NCBI RefSeq assembly: GCF_017357105.1
Contig: NZ_CP071596.1
Coordinates: forward strand, 3,472,001 to 3,536,000
Length of the DNA: 64,000 bases
DNA from: Natronosalvus caseinilyticus
Lineage (GTDB): Archaea; Halobacteriota; Halobacteria; Halobacteriales; Natrialbaceae
Direction: 5' to 3'
Shown here: piece after piece, positions 43,441 to 51,544 of the stretch
How positions within the stretch are numbered: position 1 is the stretch's first letter
How the letters are laid out: each line of letters opens with the position of its first letter
The notes under the pieces: model-generated
Databases searched by the model: none
What the model was told of the DNA's origin: nothing
Seen by the model: the letters and a program-made list of their open reading frames with translations, nothing else
Position numbers and translations under genes: made by a program

Positions 43441-44229
43441 ATGAGACGACGACGGTATCTCCTTGGATTGCTCACGGCACCAGCTGCTGGCGTAGCGGGG
43501 TGTCTTTCACGTGATTCAAGTCCGGATGACGGAACTGAATTGGCCCCCGAGGATGACCGAGACGTCGACACGGTTGCCACGGAGACGTTCGACGACGATT
43601 TCACCCCAATCTGTGCCGACGGTGAATCTCTCGAATCGGATCTTGAGGGATTATACGCGGAACTCGTGACCGATCACGAGTTTTTCAGAGACACAGAGAG
43701 CGGTCGATACGGCGTTCGTGGTCGAATTGCGGCGAGGGAAGATGGGAGTTTCCCGGAGGTCCAAGCAGAATTTTCCGACGAGTCCCATGCAAAGGATACA
43801 GGATTCAGCGTTGCTGAGGACGAGACGTATTTGTTCACGGTGGTGACTTCTGAAGGCGAGCCCAACGCGATAGATGGGTATTCGCTCACCGTCGAAGAAG
43901 GCGGGGTTGACGATATCGGGACTGTCCCTGAGGAGTACGCAACGATTGATGGGGAGTGGGGCCAGATTGGAACGTACGCTGACGTTTCGGTGTATGGATA
44001 CGCTGGGACAGTTACCAATGATCACACGAAGGATGTCAGGCTATACCCACACCTGAAGGCGTACCTCGATGAGACGACAGTGGCATACGCTGGCAAAAGT
44101 ACTGAATTTTTTGACGATCTCGCTCCGGGAGACACGCAAACAGTCTACTTCCCCTATCCACGATGCGATCCCGCGAAAATTGACCACGTTGAGGGATGGC
44201 TCGAGTGGTCGACGATGAATAACCCGTAG
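43441..44229 (+). CDS. Lipoprotein with FxLYD-like domain
   Basis: 262 residues from ATG 43441. The signal is MRRRRYLLGLLTAPAAG followed by the lipobox VAGC (Cys21), a Tat-style start with an arginine cluster. After an acidic linker, the last roughly 90 residues form a beta sandwich typical of FxLYD-type domains (YGYAGTVTNDHTKDVRLYP, KSTEFFDDLAPGDTQTVYF). It is expected to be anchored outside the membrane. TAAATAATTC just upstream supplies the promoter region. Part of the lower-G+C segment of the element. Confidence 0.7.
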   Translation: MRRRRYLLGLLTAPAAGVAGCLSRDSSPDDGTELAPEDDRDVDTVATETFDDDFTPICADGESLESDLEGLYAELVTDHEFFRDTESGRYGVRGRIAAREDGSFPEVQAEFSDESHAKDTGFSVAEDETYLFTVVTSEGEPNAIDGYSLTVEEGGVDDIGTVPEEYATIDGEWGQIGTYADVSVYGYAGTVTNDHTKDVRLYPHLKAYLDETTVAYAGKSTEFFDDLAPGDTQTVYFPYPRCDPAKIDHVEGWLEWSTMNNP

Positions 44230-44610
44230 CTCGCTTCGCGGAAGAAACGAAGAATCTCTCTTGAAGCCAGCAACTCCAATCAGTCTCTCGCAATAGTGTT
44301 GATCACTGGCCATAATTCAAAGCCAGATATAATTGGGTGACACAACCAGTAAGCAGATCTACGGAACAGCTGGTTCATTGGACTCAGTGTGAAACAAACG
44401 AAGCCATCGTGCTGTACTCATCCTCTGTATCTCGCACACCGATTCTGACAGCAGCTCGATAGTCCGTAGAGTCCCTGCGAGATACAAGGCGCGTATCTCA
44501 CACGAGCACCACGGTTGAAGGGTATAGTTCCCTCACACTCAGAAGGTGGGCCCCACTGCGAATCAGCGTCGGGGAAAGGTGTTAATGCCTGCCACGCCGA
44601 CGTTCGATAC
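44230..44610. other. Intergenic stretch before the AsnC regulator
   Basis: 381 bases. A minus-strand frame at 44418-44612 is open but has no similarity or sensible composition. No repeat of note. Probably regulatory or decayed DNA. Confidence 0.4.
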
Positions 44611-45132
44611 ATGGGACGCGACTTGGACGACGTTGACCGGAGTATCCTCTACCTGTTACAGCGGGACGCTCGGGGCACGACAGCCGAAGCAATGGGCGAC
44701 AAGGTGGGCGTCTCGGCCAGTACCATCCGCAATCGTATCGACCAACTCGAAGATGACGGTATTATCAAAGGCTATCACCCGGAGATAGATTACGAAGCGG
44801 CCAATCTCCCTTTGCAAATCACGTTCGTTATCTCCGTGCTGCCAACTGAACTACAAAACTACTCGGAGCAAATTCGACAGATTCAGGGTGTTATCGACGT
44901 TCGTGAAATGCTAACTGGCCGACGGAACGTCCACGTCGATGTGGTCGGGACGAATTCGAGGGATGTTACCCGAATCACCGACGCCATCCACGAGATCGGC
45001 GTACAAATCGAGTCGTCAGAGATGATGAGGCAGCGGTACGTCCAACCGTTCAACCACTTCTTCCTGCAAAGTGCAGAGAAGGACGCGCGCGACAAGACAC
45101 CAGACGAAGAAGACGAGTCTGCAACTGAATGA
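44611..45132 (+). CDS. Lrp/AsnC family transcriptional regulator
   Basis: 173 residues from ATG 44611; an upstream opening from 44515 adds 32 unconserved residues. N-terminal winged HTH (DDVDRSILYLLQRDARGTTAEAM, then VSASTIRNRIDQLEDDGII) and an effector domain (LPLQITFVISVLPTELQNYSEQI, VIDVREMLTGRRNVHVDVVG). The last 25 residues are charged (KDARDKTPDEEDES). It probably regulates genes of the element or host metabolism; the target is unknown. Confidence 0.82.
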   Translation: MGRDLDDVDRSILYLLQRDARGTTAEAMGDKVGVSASTIRNRIDQLEDDGIIKGYHPEIDYEAANLPLQITFVISVLPTELQNYSEQIRQIQGVIDVREMLTGRRNVHVDVVGTNSRDVTRITDAIHEIGVQIESSEMMRQRYVQPFNHFFLQSAEKDARDKTPDEEDESATE

Positions 45133-45358
45133 GCGGTGTTGATTTCCGTATTCCACAGTTTTTCAGCCGCATATCGTGTAATCAGCAACAGCCAATCCGG
45201 AAATACGCAATAAATTCTGGCGAATCTGTGTTATCTCGAATATGCACATCTATTGTTACAAAACGGTTATACCGCTACTCGCTCTATCGGCTACCAAAAA
45301 TGTAACCACCGGAGTCCGACGGCCCCTCACCCCTCACAGTGGACGCCTCACCAAAACA

Positions 45359-45649
45359 ATGAACGACAACACCTTCAACGCACTCGCACACGAACAGCGC
45401 CGAACACTCTTGCTTGACCTTCTCGAATCGAATCCGCAGGATGCAGGGATTGAATCACTCACAGGAGAATCAGTACTGACTGACGCCGAACAACGTTTGC
45501 AGACCGGGATGTATCACGTCCACTTGCCCAAACTCGAAGACTACGGCTACATCGAGTGGAACGAAGAGACAAATGAAATCATCAAGGGGCCACAGTTCGA
45601 TGAGATTCGGTCGTTGCTCAAATTTATCGCGTCCGAAGGTGTAGAGTGA
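45359..45649 (+). CDS. Small HTH regulator (ArsR-like/DUF7344 type)
   Basis: 96 residues from ATG 45359. The sequence FNALAHEQRRTLLLDLLESNP opens a winged-helix fold, followed by MYHVHLPKLEDYGYIEWNEE as recognition helix plus wing. This composition is common among the many haloarchaeal regulators of about 100 residues. No metal ligands are seen. Upstream DNA is A+T rich. Confidence 0.75.
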   Translation: MNDNTFNALAHEQRRTLLLDLLESNPQDAGIESLTGESVLTDAEQRLQTGMYHVHLPKLEDYGYIEWNEETNEIIKGPQFDEIRSLLKFIASEGVE

Positions 45650-45707
45650 CGACGAAGAGGCCGCCTTCGCCGCCACATTAAGCGTAGTCGCACAATCAGA
45701 CTTACAC

Positions 45708-45950
45708 ATGAGTCCGTCGTCACCCACTTCTTCAAACAATGTATTGAGCAATGCCGTAATTGAGGCTGTTGCCAAGGAAATGGATGTTCACCCCACTGAA
45801 CTGCCCGAGAAACTGCACGACGTAATCGACCCCGACTCATTAGATTCGCTATTCGCCAGCAGGAACCCGACAGGCGGAACTGTGACGTTCACTTACTGCG
45901 GCTACGAAGTCACCGTCACCGCAGACGGCGACGTGAGCCTTGAAGAATAA
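45708..45950 (+). CDS. HalOD1 output-domain protein
   Basis: 80 residues from ATG 45708. A helix (LSNAVIEAVAKEMDVHPTELPEKL), then IDPDSLDSLFAS, then the beta hairpin GTVTFTYCGYEVTVTADGDV, the layout of the haloarchaeal HalOD1 domain often found as an output module in signalling. It stands alone here. The next 40 codons in another frame (RYNVLAGKELDPHAPGAVVSR, ending near 46046) look like the tail of a decayed gene. Confidence 0.75.
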   Translation: MSPSSPTSSNNVLSNAVIEAVAKEMDVHPTELPEKLHDVIDPDSLDSLFASRNPTGGTVTFTYCGYEVTVTADGDVSLEE

Positions 45951-46294
45951 CGGTTCACTCCGGCGCTACAACGTCCTCGCAGGAAAGGAACTCGACCCAC
46001 ACGCCCCCGGTGCCGTCGTTTCTCGTATAGACGAAGATGAAAACTAAGCCACCGAGTTCTGCTGAGTACACCCCCTATATTCAGCAGGCGAATCCAATAA
46101 GATACTAAGGATTTCAACAGAGCTTCCCTTCCCTATCTTTCTCGACTCCTTTCTCACAACTCCACAGTGACTTCCCTATTCATGTTGTCGAAGAAGCAAC
46201 TCTTCACGACGAGAGAGCCATCTTCTCTATGAAATATTCCGATGGTAACAATTGTGTTTGGACTATGTGTAATGGTGCTGTAGTATGAGATTGC
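45951..46294. other. Intergenic stretch with IS-like end
   Basis: 344 bases. Contains a gene-tail-like short frame at its start, a hairpin (CTGCTGA 46059-46065 / TCAGCAG 46081-46087) and AAGGATTTCAACAGAGC at 46107-46123, the inverse of the sequence at 43215. No complete gene. Confidence 0.5.
46107..46123. repeat. IS-like terminal sequence (right arm)
   Basis: Inverse complement of 43215-43231 with one difference. With the adjacent hairpin at 46059-46087 it looks like the end of a haloarchaeal insertion sequence or MITE. The two arms enclose the lower-G+C genes at 43.4-46.0 kb. Confidence 0.55.
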
Positions 46295-46792
46295 ATGGCA
46301 CGAAAAACAGCAAGCGGTGAGATCGGGGAAGAATCGTTCGACACAGTACCCACGGGGCGCCGAATCGCGGTGATGAAACTTGTTCCAGCCGTCGTGCTGG
46401 GCGTGCTCATCGGTGGCCTCGTGGCCCTTTCGTTGTCGAATATCGGCGGTGCGGCGGCCGGGTTCGTCGTGGCTACGTTGCTGTCGGCATACTATCTCTA
46501 CCGAAAGCCCCTCCCGAGTGCTGTGTTCGGGACGGGACTGTATCTGACCGCCGGCCTACTGGTCTTGGCGCCGATCCTCTTCTACGTCCCGACGATCCTC
46601 GCCCCCGATAGCAGCTCTGGGGCGGAAGAGGCTGGTGCGTTCGTCGGCAGTATCCTCGGTCTGTTTCTCTGGGGGTTCGTCTTCTTCCTCATCGCCCTCG
46701 TGGTGTTCACGCTGGGCTACTTCAGTAACCGACGCGCTAAGAAGAAACTCAGTGCTCGAGCGAGCGCCTCACAGGAGAGCTATGATCCGTAG
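46295..46792 (+). CDS. Membrane protein, translationally coupled to DUF4352 protein
   Basis: 165 residues from ATG 46295. A soluble start (MARKTASGEIGEESF) is followed by about four hydrophobic helices (MKLVPAVVLGVLIGGLVAL, GGAAAGFVVATLLSAYYLY, FGTGLYLTAGLLVLAPILF, FVGSILGLFLWGFVFFLIAL) and a basic end (NRRAKKKLSARAS). Its stop overlaps the next start by 11 bases in another frame. Function unknown. Confidence 0.7.
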   Translation: MARKTASGEIGEESFDTVPTGRRIAVMKLVPAVVLGVLIGGLVALSLSNIGGAAAGFVVATLLSAYYLYRKPLPSAVFGTGLYLTAGLLVLAPILFYVPTILAPDSSSGAEEAGAFVGSILGLFLWGFVFFLIALVVFTLGYFSNRRAKKKLSARASASQESYDP

Positions 46793-47705
46793 AGTCTTCC
46801 TCGGCGTCCTCGGCTCGCTCGTCGCCACTGCGGGCACGAGCGCCTCAGCAGCCGCACAGGAGGACACGAGCGCGGTCGTCGGCGAGTTGATCGAAGGAGA
46901 CCCGTTACACCTCCTCGTCGAAGGAGCGCGGCTGACGGACTCGCTCGACGAGTTCACGGAGGCCGAGGCAGGGTCCGAGTTCCTCGTCGTCCGGATCGCC
47001 TACAAGAACACCAGCGACGAGTTCCATACGGTGAGCGGCCTGCTGAGCACACGCATTCGCGACGATGAGTCCTACACCTACGACCAGAGTTTCTACGGGA
47101 CGGCCGAGGCCCTCAATGACGGCCAGATCGCGCCGGGCGAGGTCGAACGCGGGGATCTCGTCTACGAGGTGCCCGAGGATGCGTCGGGATTCGTCCTCGA
47201 GTTCGACTTCGATATCGGTCTGTTCGGCGATCTCGAGCGGGCGGTGATCGATCTCGAAACCACGAGTGACGAGCCGGCGACGCTCGAGCAGGAGCTCGCG
47301 ATCGACGTCCACGGGGTCGGTGACACCGTCGAGCACGAGGGGACGGCCGTCACCGTCAACGAGACAACCACGGAGACACAGCTTGACGAGTTCACGGAGG
47401 CCGCAGCCGACCACGAGTACGTCATCGTCGACCTCACGGTCGCAAACGCCACAGGCGAGGAACAGCTCGTCTCGACGCTGTTGCAGATGCAACTCAAGGA
47501 TGGCGAGGGACTGAGTTACGACGAGGATCTGGGCGCGACGTCGTCCCTTGAGCGCGCCTTCGAGGAGGGGGCGCCGATCGCGGATGGAGACGAGCGCCGA
47601 GGCCAGCTCGCTTACGAGGCCGAGGCGGAGCGCGAGCCACTGTACTGGGTGTTCGAGTTCTCGCTGTTCGCCGAGGGGGACAAGACGTTCTGGCAACTCC
47701 GTTAA
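46782..47705 (+). CDS. Secreted protein with two DUF4352-like domains
   Basis: 307 residues from ATG 46782. Signal-type N-terminus MIRRVFLGVLGSLVATAGTSASAAAQ with a likely cleavage after the alanine run. Two tandem beta-sandwich repeats follow: LTDSLDEFTEAEAGSEFLVV with YKNTSDEFHTV, and QLDEFTEAAADHEYVIVD with VANATGEEQLV. The LDEFTEA-x-A word is repeated. DUF4352 domains are extracellular and often bind or stabilise surface proteins; the role here is unknown. Coupled to the upstream membrane protein. Confidence 0.75.
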   Translation: MIRRVFLGVLGSLVATAGTSASAAAQEDTSAVVGELIEGDPLHLLVEGARLTDSLDEFTEAEAGSEFLVVRIAYKNTSDEFHTVSGLLSTRIRDDESYTYDQSFYGTAEALNDGQIAPGEVERGDLVYEVPEDASGFVLEFDFDIGLFGDLERAVIDLETTSDEPATLEQELAIDVHGVGDTVEHEGTAVTVNETTTETQLDEFTEAAADHEYVIVDLTVANATGEEQLVSTLLQMQLKDGEGLSYDEDLGATSSLERAFEEGAPIADGDERRGQLAYEAEAEREPLYWVFEFSLFAEGDKTFWQLR

Positions 47706-48246
47706 TAGAATTGCCTTCGTATTTTCTTTCCACCATGTCGAGTAATGTATAGCGCTAATTGACACATCACGTGTAGTTTTCTTCTGTAGGTTACACCTGC
47801 GCGATCCACCTGCAAATCACATCAGAGAATGCGCCGCCCTCGGGGGGTTTAAAGAGGTTTAGCGAACGAGTTATACATTCCGAGCAATATACTCAAATAG
47901 AGAAATGTAGACTAAACTCTCGCTCGCGTGACATCTCATTGGTACGGGTCTCTCACGCGAGCTTGAAGTGATGAGTTCGAGGAACTCAGAGGAGTTCCCC
48001 ATGGTCAGTTAGCCCCGGCTCTACTTAGCCTTGCGGGCTCCTGCGACCAAACGGCGTCTCTGGGTTTCTCTTGACGGCAGTGACGCGCCGTAGAGATAGG
48101 TCATCGACACAGCTGGAGATGTACGCTCGGAAATTCACCGCGGTAGAACACCCCGCACCCTCGAACACGAACGGTAGCAAGTTCCTGCTTTCACGGCCGG
48201 AATTGTTGGATATTCAGGATAAACTGGTTTTCTGGAGGCGGTTCGC
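47706..48246. other. Intergenic region with two strong hairpins
   Basis: 541 bases. Hairpin one: CTCGCGTGA (47923-47931) with TCACGCGAG (47953-47961). Hairpin two: GGAACTC (47981-47987) with GAGTTCC (47992-47998), four-base loop. The arrangement reminds me of the 3' end of IS200/IS605-type elements or the RNA made there, but no transposase or tnpB frame is next to it. A 60-codon frame at 48071-48253 is open without known similarity. Confidence 0.45.
47923..47998. repeat. Tandem hairpins (possible IS200/IS605-type end)
   Basis: Two perfect stems of 9 and 7 bp in 76 bases, separated by GCTTGAAGTGATGAGTTCGA. Possible remnant transposon end, structured RNA or terminator for the DUF4352 operon. 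Confidence 0.4.
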
Positions 48247-49938
48247 GTGGTAACGAACGCGGACCGTAGCAGGAGGTCGCCCTCTAAGCCGGCTTACGCG
48301 GTCATAGGCTGCTCTGAGTGCTCACAGCTGTGGATTGTCTACCAGCTCCGGGAAAAAGACACCATCTTGTGTCCTCGATGCGAGAAGGAATTTCCTGCCC
48401 GAAAGCGTCGAATACTGTCCGAGCACGATCGATTCGAAGCCGCGCGTAAATCACGGACTCGAAGACTGGCCGAGCGAGCAAATGCGCCAGTGCCGGAGTT
48501 CAAACCTGTTGCTGACGAACTCCTCTTCGCGGAGGTTTTCGCAGAGGAAGTTGATGATCGGCCGTTCTACGCTGACGTGTTCGCTGAGGAGGTTGACCTC
48601 CAGATTCCGGAAGCAGATGCGTTTGAAGCGCTGGTTGATGATCGGCCGTTCTACGCTGACGCGTTCGCTGAGGCGGTTGATGATCAGCTGTCTTCCGTCA
48701 ATGAACACGACGTCGACGAGAGTTCCTCGCGCCCGTCCAAAAGAACTGGGCGAGTTCCGTATCTGGACCTCTCTGATGCAGAGGTGCCGTGGAAGGGCGA
48801 TCAACGAGCGATGAAGAAAACGCTACTGCTCAAAACCGCAGTACTGCACCCAGATCGGGCAGCTAAGGGGATCCCGTTTTCAGTACTGCTGGATGAGGTA
48901 TTCGGCGATGAATGGGAGACTGGTGATCGAAACTATCACCTGTTGCACGACTTCATCGCTCAATACCCGGAATATCTCGAAAAGTCGAAGCTCTCTGGCG
49001 ATTTCGTATGGGTCCGCCCGGCTGAGAAAGGGGTCACCTTGATACGTAGCATAGACGAGTTAGGAAACGGAGACGGCGGCGGGGTAGCCACGACAAGTCG
49101 GGATAGTGCAAGTAGCGCTCTCCCAAGGGAGCGAGTCGAGAGAGTGTTACGGTCAACCCGTCGGATTCAGACAGATCCTCAACGGGCGCTGTTGCTGAGA
49201 CAACTGGCTGAACACGGGGAAACGATGATCGATGAAAAAGGGGAGCCGAAGACGATCGAACCTCACGGAAAGCCAGTGGAGGCAGTATGTAGATTTACCG
49301 ATTCGGGAGAGGCAAACCGGACGCGTGCAGTGTATGAGTGCGCCGCTGACGTATTAGAAGAATTCTACGACTACGCAACGTGGGTAACGTATACGACCCC
49401 GCGAGAGTGTATCTCGTCAGTGTATGATTCAGTACGAGTTATAAGAGAGACGCTAACCCGTCTCCATCGGGATCGTTTCACCTATGATGCCCAGTCGCGC
49501 CCCCGACCGGGGTACACCCCAGACTATGTGTGCGTGCTCGAGCCACACCGTGATCTGGTGGCTCATCTCCACGTCGTCTATGGAGGTGAACAACAAGTGA
49601 TGAAGCCTGCAGACCTACAGGCTGACTGGCATGAGTTGCTGAATGCACCGGCTGGGAAACCTGCTCAAGTGGCTGTTCGATCGCTCTCCTTAGAACCGTC
49701 AGGGTGGTGGGTAACTGATTCTGAGGATCATGAGACAGACATCCGTGACTACCACCGGTCGGAGCTCCGAAATCTCGCACGGTTAGCGTCGATGACCCCG
49801 CAGGAGATTTATGGACTTGCGGATGACCTCGAGAACGGAACTCGAGTATCGGAAGGCCGTGACCTCGCTGGTTTGGCCTTACCCTTTGCTACAGATACGC
49901 GATTCACGTCAGCATCGAAAACGCTCACACAGGGATGA
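48247..49938 (+). CDS. Zinc-ribbon (DUF5817-like) protein with Rep-like HUH region
   Basis: 563 residues from GTG 48247. Residues 17-80 form a zinc ribbon (CSEC at 22-25, CPRC at 42-45) followed by a basic helix, like DUF5817 proteins of haloarchaeal plasmids. Residues about 92-146 contain two near-identical copies of VDDRPFYAD-x-FAE-x-VD. Residues about 185-265 look like a winged-helix unit (KTLLLKTAVLHPDRA, GIPFSVLLDEVFG). The C-terminal half resembles rolling-circle Rep proteins: WVTYTTP at 379-385 (motif I), YVCVLEPHRDLVAHLHVVYGG (HUH pair His440/His442, motif II), then DLQADWHELLNAPAGKPAQVAVRSL. A YxxKY motif III is not obvious; Tyr502 or Tyr522 are candidates. It may start replication of the excised element; this is inference. 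Confidence 0.6.
   Translation: MVTNADRSRRSPSKPAYAVIGCSECSQLWIVYQLREKDTILCPRCEKEFPARKRRILSEHDRFEAARKSRTRRLAERANAPVPEFKPVADELLFAEVFAEEVDDRPFYADVFAEEVDLQIPEADAFEALVDDRPFYADAFAEAVDDQLSSVNEHDVDESSSRPSKRTGRVPYLDLSDAEVPWKGDQRAMKKTLLLKTAVLHPDRAAKGIPFSVLLDEVFGDEWETGDRNYHLLHDFIAQYPEYLEKSKLSGDFVWVRPAEKGVTLIRSIDELGNGDGGGVATTSRDSASSALPRERVERVLRSTRRIQTDPQRALLLRQLAEHGETMIDEKGEPKTIEPHGKPVEAVCRFTDSGEANRTRAVYECAADVLEEFYDYATWVTYTTPRECISSVYDSVRVIRETLTRLHRDRFTYDAQSRPRPGYTPDYVCVLEPHRDLVAHLHVVYGGEQQVMKPADLQADWHELLNAPAGKPAQVAVRSLSLEPSGWWVTDSEDHETDIRDYHRSELRNLARLASMTPQEIYGLADDLENGTRVSEGRDLAGLALPFATDTRFTSASKTLTQG
48550..48681 (+). repeat. 84-base-period direct repeat within the Rep-like gene
   Basis: A 48-base unit starting GTTGATGATCGGCCGTTCTA occurs at 48550-48597 and again at 48634-48681 with few differences, in the same frame (28 codons apart). 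The near-identity at DNA level implies a recent duplication. Confidence 0.75.
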
Positions 49939-50434
49939 TTTACGATGGCACGGTTTGGTACCGTCTCCTGTTAGTTACTAACGCGAAGAGCAAAGAATAG
50001 CGTAGAACGCGTTGGCTGGAGAACGTCAGTAGCAAGTAGTCCGGCTGACTGAACAAATCGACCCCCTACGCAAAACGACGGGGGTGGTATCATGAACACG
50101 GGTGGGCTGGCCGCCGGACAAGTCTATCTCTCTTCCCAACTGGAGTATATGAACCTTTCAGGGACGAAATCTCGTTCCTTACAACCAGTAGTTCGTGAAC
50201 TATCGGGGATGACTACGTCATCCCCGGCAATCGAATCATGAAGGACGTATAGGTTGTATATCACCCATCTGCGCTCAGGTACGGACTCCGATTTCGCGAA
50301 TCGGCCGGTTCCTGTTTCTCCCCGCAAGTGAATTGGATGTCCAACATTATTTCTTTCACTGATCGAAGGGTACGATACGCCCAGCTGCATCTGCGCCCTC
50401 TCACGCCCGTCAGCGTGTTCTTGCTCTGGGCTGG
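49939..50434. other. Intergenic region with hairpins, candidate origin
   Basis: 496 bases downstream of the Rep-like gene. Contains ACCCCC (50061-50066)/GGGGGT (50080-50085) around a 13-base A-rich loop and a stronger hairpin at 50204-50226. A minus-strand frame (50124-50438) is open but unlike any protein. Rolling-circle origins are often hairpins close to rep, so an origin is possible. Confidence 0.4.
50204..50226. repeat. Perfect 10-bp hairpin
   Basis: CGGGGATGAC (50204-50213), loop TAC, GTCATCCCCG (50217-50226). Either a bidirectional terminator between the convergent Rep-like and HTH genes or a nick-site hairpin. Confidence 0.6.
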
Positions 50435-50755
50435 TCATCCATCATTCTCGGCTGCAGACGCGCTCTCGGCGTCTGTGGGGCCCTCCTCGCCGTCACTGGT
50501 GGCTGACTGCGCGATGAGCGTCTCGAGATCGACGCCGTGATCGTCCGGGATCCACCAGACGCGCCCCCGAGCGCCGACCTGCTTCGAGGCGAGAACCCCC
50601 CGATCGGCGAGCTCCTCAAGCTTCTTGTGTGCCGTCCGACGCGCGATCCCGACTGCCTCGGCGACCTCGCTGGAGGTCAGCGGCTCCGCGGCATCCTCGC
50701 GATCGACGAATGCCTCGAGGCACGCGTCGGCCTCAACTCTGTACGGTCGTGTCAT
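50435..50755 (-). CDS. Winged-HTH transcriptional regulator
   Basis: 106 residues from ATG 50755. An N-terminal helix (PYRVEADACLEAFVDRED) leads to the HTH: EPLTSSEVAEAVGIARRTAHKKLEELADRGVLASKQVG, then a wing (GRVWWIPD). The C-terminal 25 residues are acidic and disordered. Comparable small repressors sit at the control regions of haloarchaeal plasmids and proviruses. It faces the SWIM gene across a region with repeated operator-like sites, so it is likely to control that switch. Confidence 0.78.
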   Translation of the reverse strand: MTRPYRVEADACLEAFVDREDAAEPLTSSEVAEAVGIARRTAHKKLEELADRGVLASKQVGARGRVWWIPDDHGVDLETLIAQSATSDGEEGPTDAESASAAENDG

Positions 50756-50794
50756 CGATGATTTGGACTACACTGCCGAGTGCCTTAGATCGTT

Positions 50795-50884
50795 CCGTTG
50801 TGGGCAATGCCGTTGTAGGTTTATCACCAATAACGACAGTCTCAGGTGTCGTGAAAGGGCTTTATAGTCTATGCCGTTGTAGGT
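50795..50884. promoter_or_regulatory. Repeated operator-like sites in the HTH/SWIM control region
   Basis: ATGCCGTTGTAGGT occurs exactly at 50807-50820 and 50871-50884, and a partial copy CCGTTGTGGG lies at 50795-50804. TTTATAG at 50861-50867 is a TATA element for the rightward gene, so the third site falls between TATA and the likely transcription start, a repressing position. The other sites lie near the leftward promoter of the HTH gene. Confidence 0.6.
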
Positions 50885-50974
50885 ATAGATGAGGACAGAC
50901 GGCCGCCTCGGCGTGTTTCGGAACGCGCGGGTGGTAGGACACCCGCGGCCGGTCCTCAATAGGGAGCAAGGACC

Positions 50975-51544
50975 ATGTCAACCTACGCAACCGACCGCAA
51001 AAACAGTACCGCCGGCGACCGACTTGACCGCCGCGACGTGCGTGCGCTCACCGAATGCATGACGGTGATGGAACACGCCCCCGAGGTGGCGGGCGCTGAC
51101 GGGCTGTTCGTCGTCGTCACCCAGAGCGGCAAGACGTACACGGTCGATGTGCTCGACGAGCCCCGCTGTACGTGCCCGGACGCCCAGTACAATCTTCCGA
51201 CCGCCGATGGTCGGCGGACGTGCAAGCACGCCGCCCGCGTCACCTACGAGACGGGAATGCGGCCAATCCCGGCGTGGGTGAACCGCGACGCGCTCGAGAG
51301 CCAGTTGCTTGAGGCCACCCACGTCGACGGCGAGCCCATCTTCGCCGCTGGTCACGTGGCTGGCGACGGTGACGATGTCGAGGCCGGCAGTGACGGGCGT
51401 GGCACCCCACGGCGTGCGATCGCCGACGGCGGCCGTGAGCGCCCGGCCGACTGCTGTTGTGTCGGCGAGCTTCCGTGCTTCATGTGCTGGCGGGCTGGCT
51501 TCCGAACGCCGGCGGACGAGAGCACGAGGGAAGCCGATGAGTAG
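50975..51544 (+). CDS. SWIM zinc-finger protein
   Basis: 189 residues from ATG 50975. The SWIM motif CxCx(n)CxH is C65-x-C67 (CTCPDAQYN) and C83-x-H85 (CKH). A second cysteine-rich patch near the end (CCCVGELPCFMCW) could bind another metal. SWIM domains bind DNA or proteins; in haloarchaea they are frequent on plasmids and proviruses, sometimes coupled to recombination. The next small gene starts eight bases before its stop. Confidence 0.75.
   Translation: MSTYATDRKNSTAGDRLDRRDVRALTECMTVMEHAPEVAGADGLFVVVTQSGKTYTVDVLDEPRCTCPDAQYNLPTADGRRTCKHAARVTYETGMRPIPAWVNRDALESQLLEATHVDGEPIFAAGHVAGDGDDVEAGSDGRGTPRRAIADGGRERPADCCCVGELPCFMCWRAGFRTPADESTREADE

Noticed and set aside
44418-44612. 64-codon minus frame upstream of the AsnC gene
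   Set aside because: No promoter, no similarity, and cysteines without a pattern.
48071-48253. 60-codon frame just before the Rep-like gene
   Set aside because: Overlaps the GTG start but has no similarity; could be a leader peptide, not supported.
50124-50438. 104-codon minus frame downstream of the Rep-like gene
   Set aside because: It runs through the strong hairpin at 50204-50226 and has no domain.
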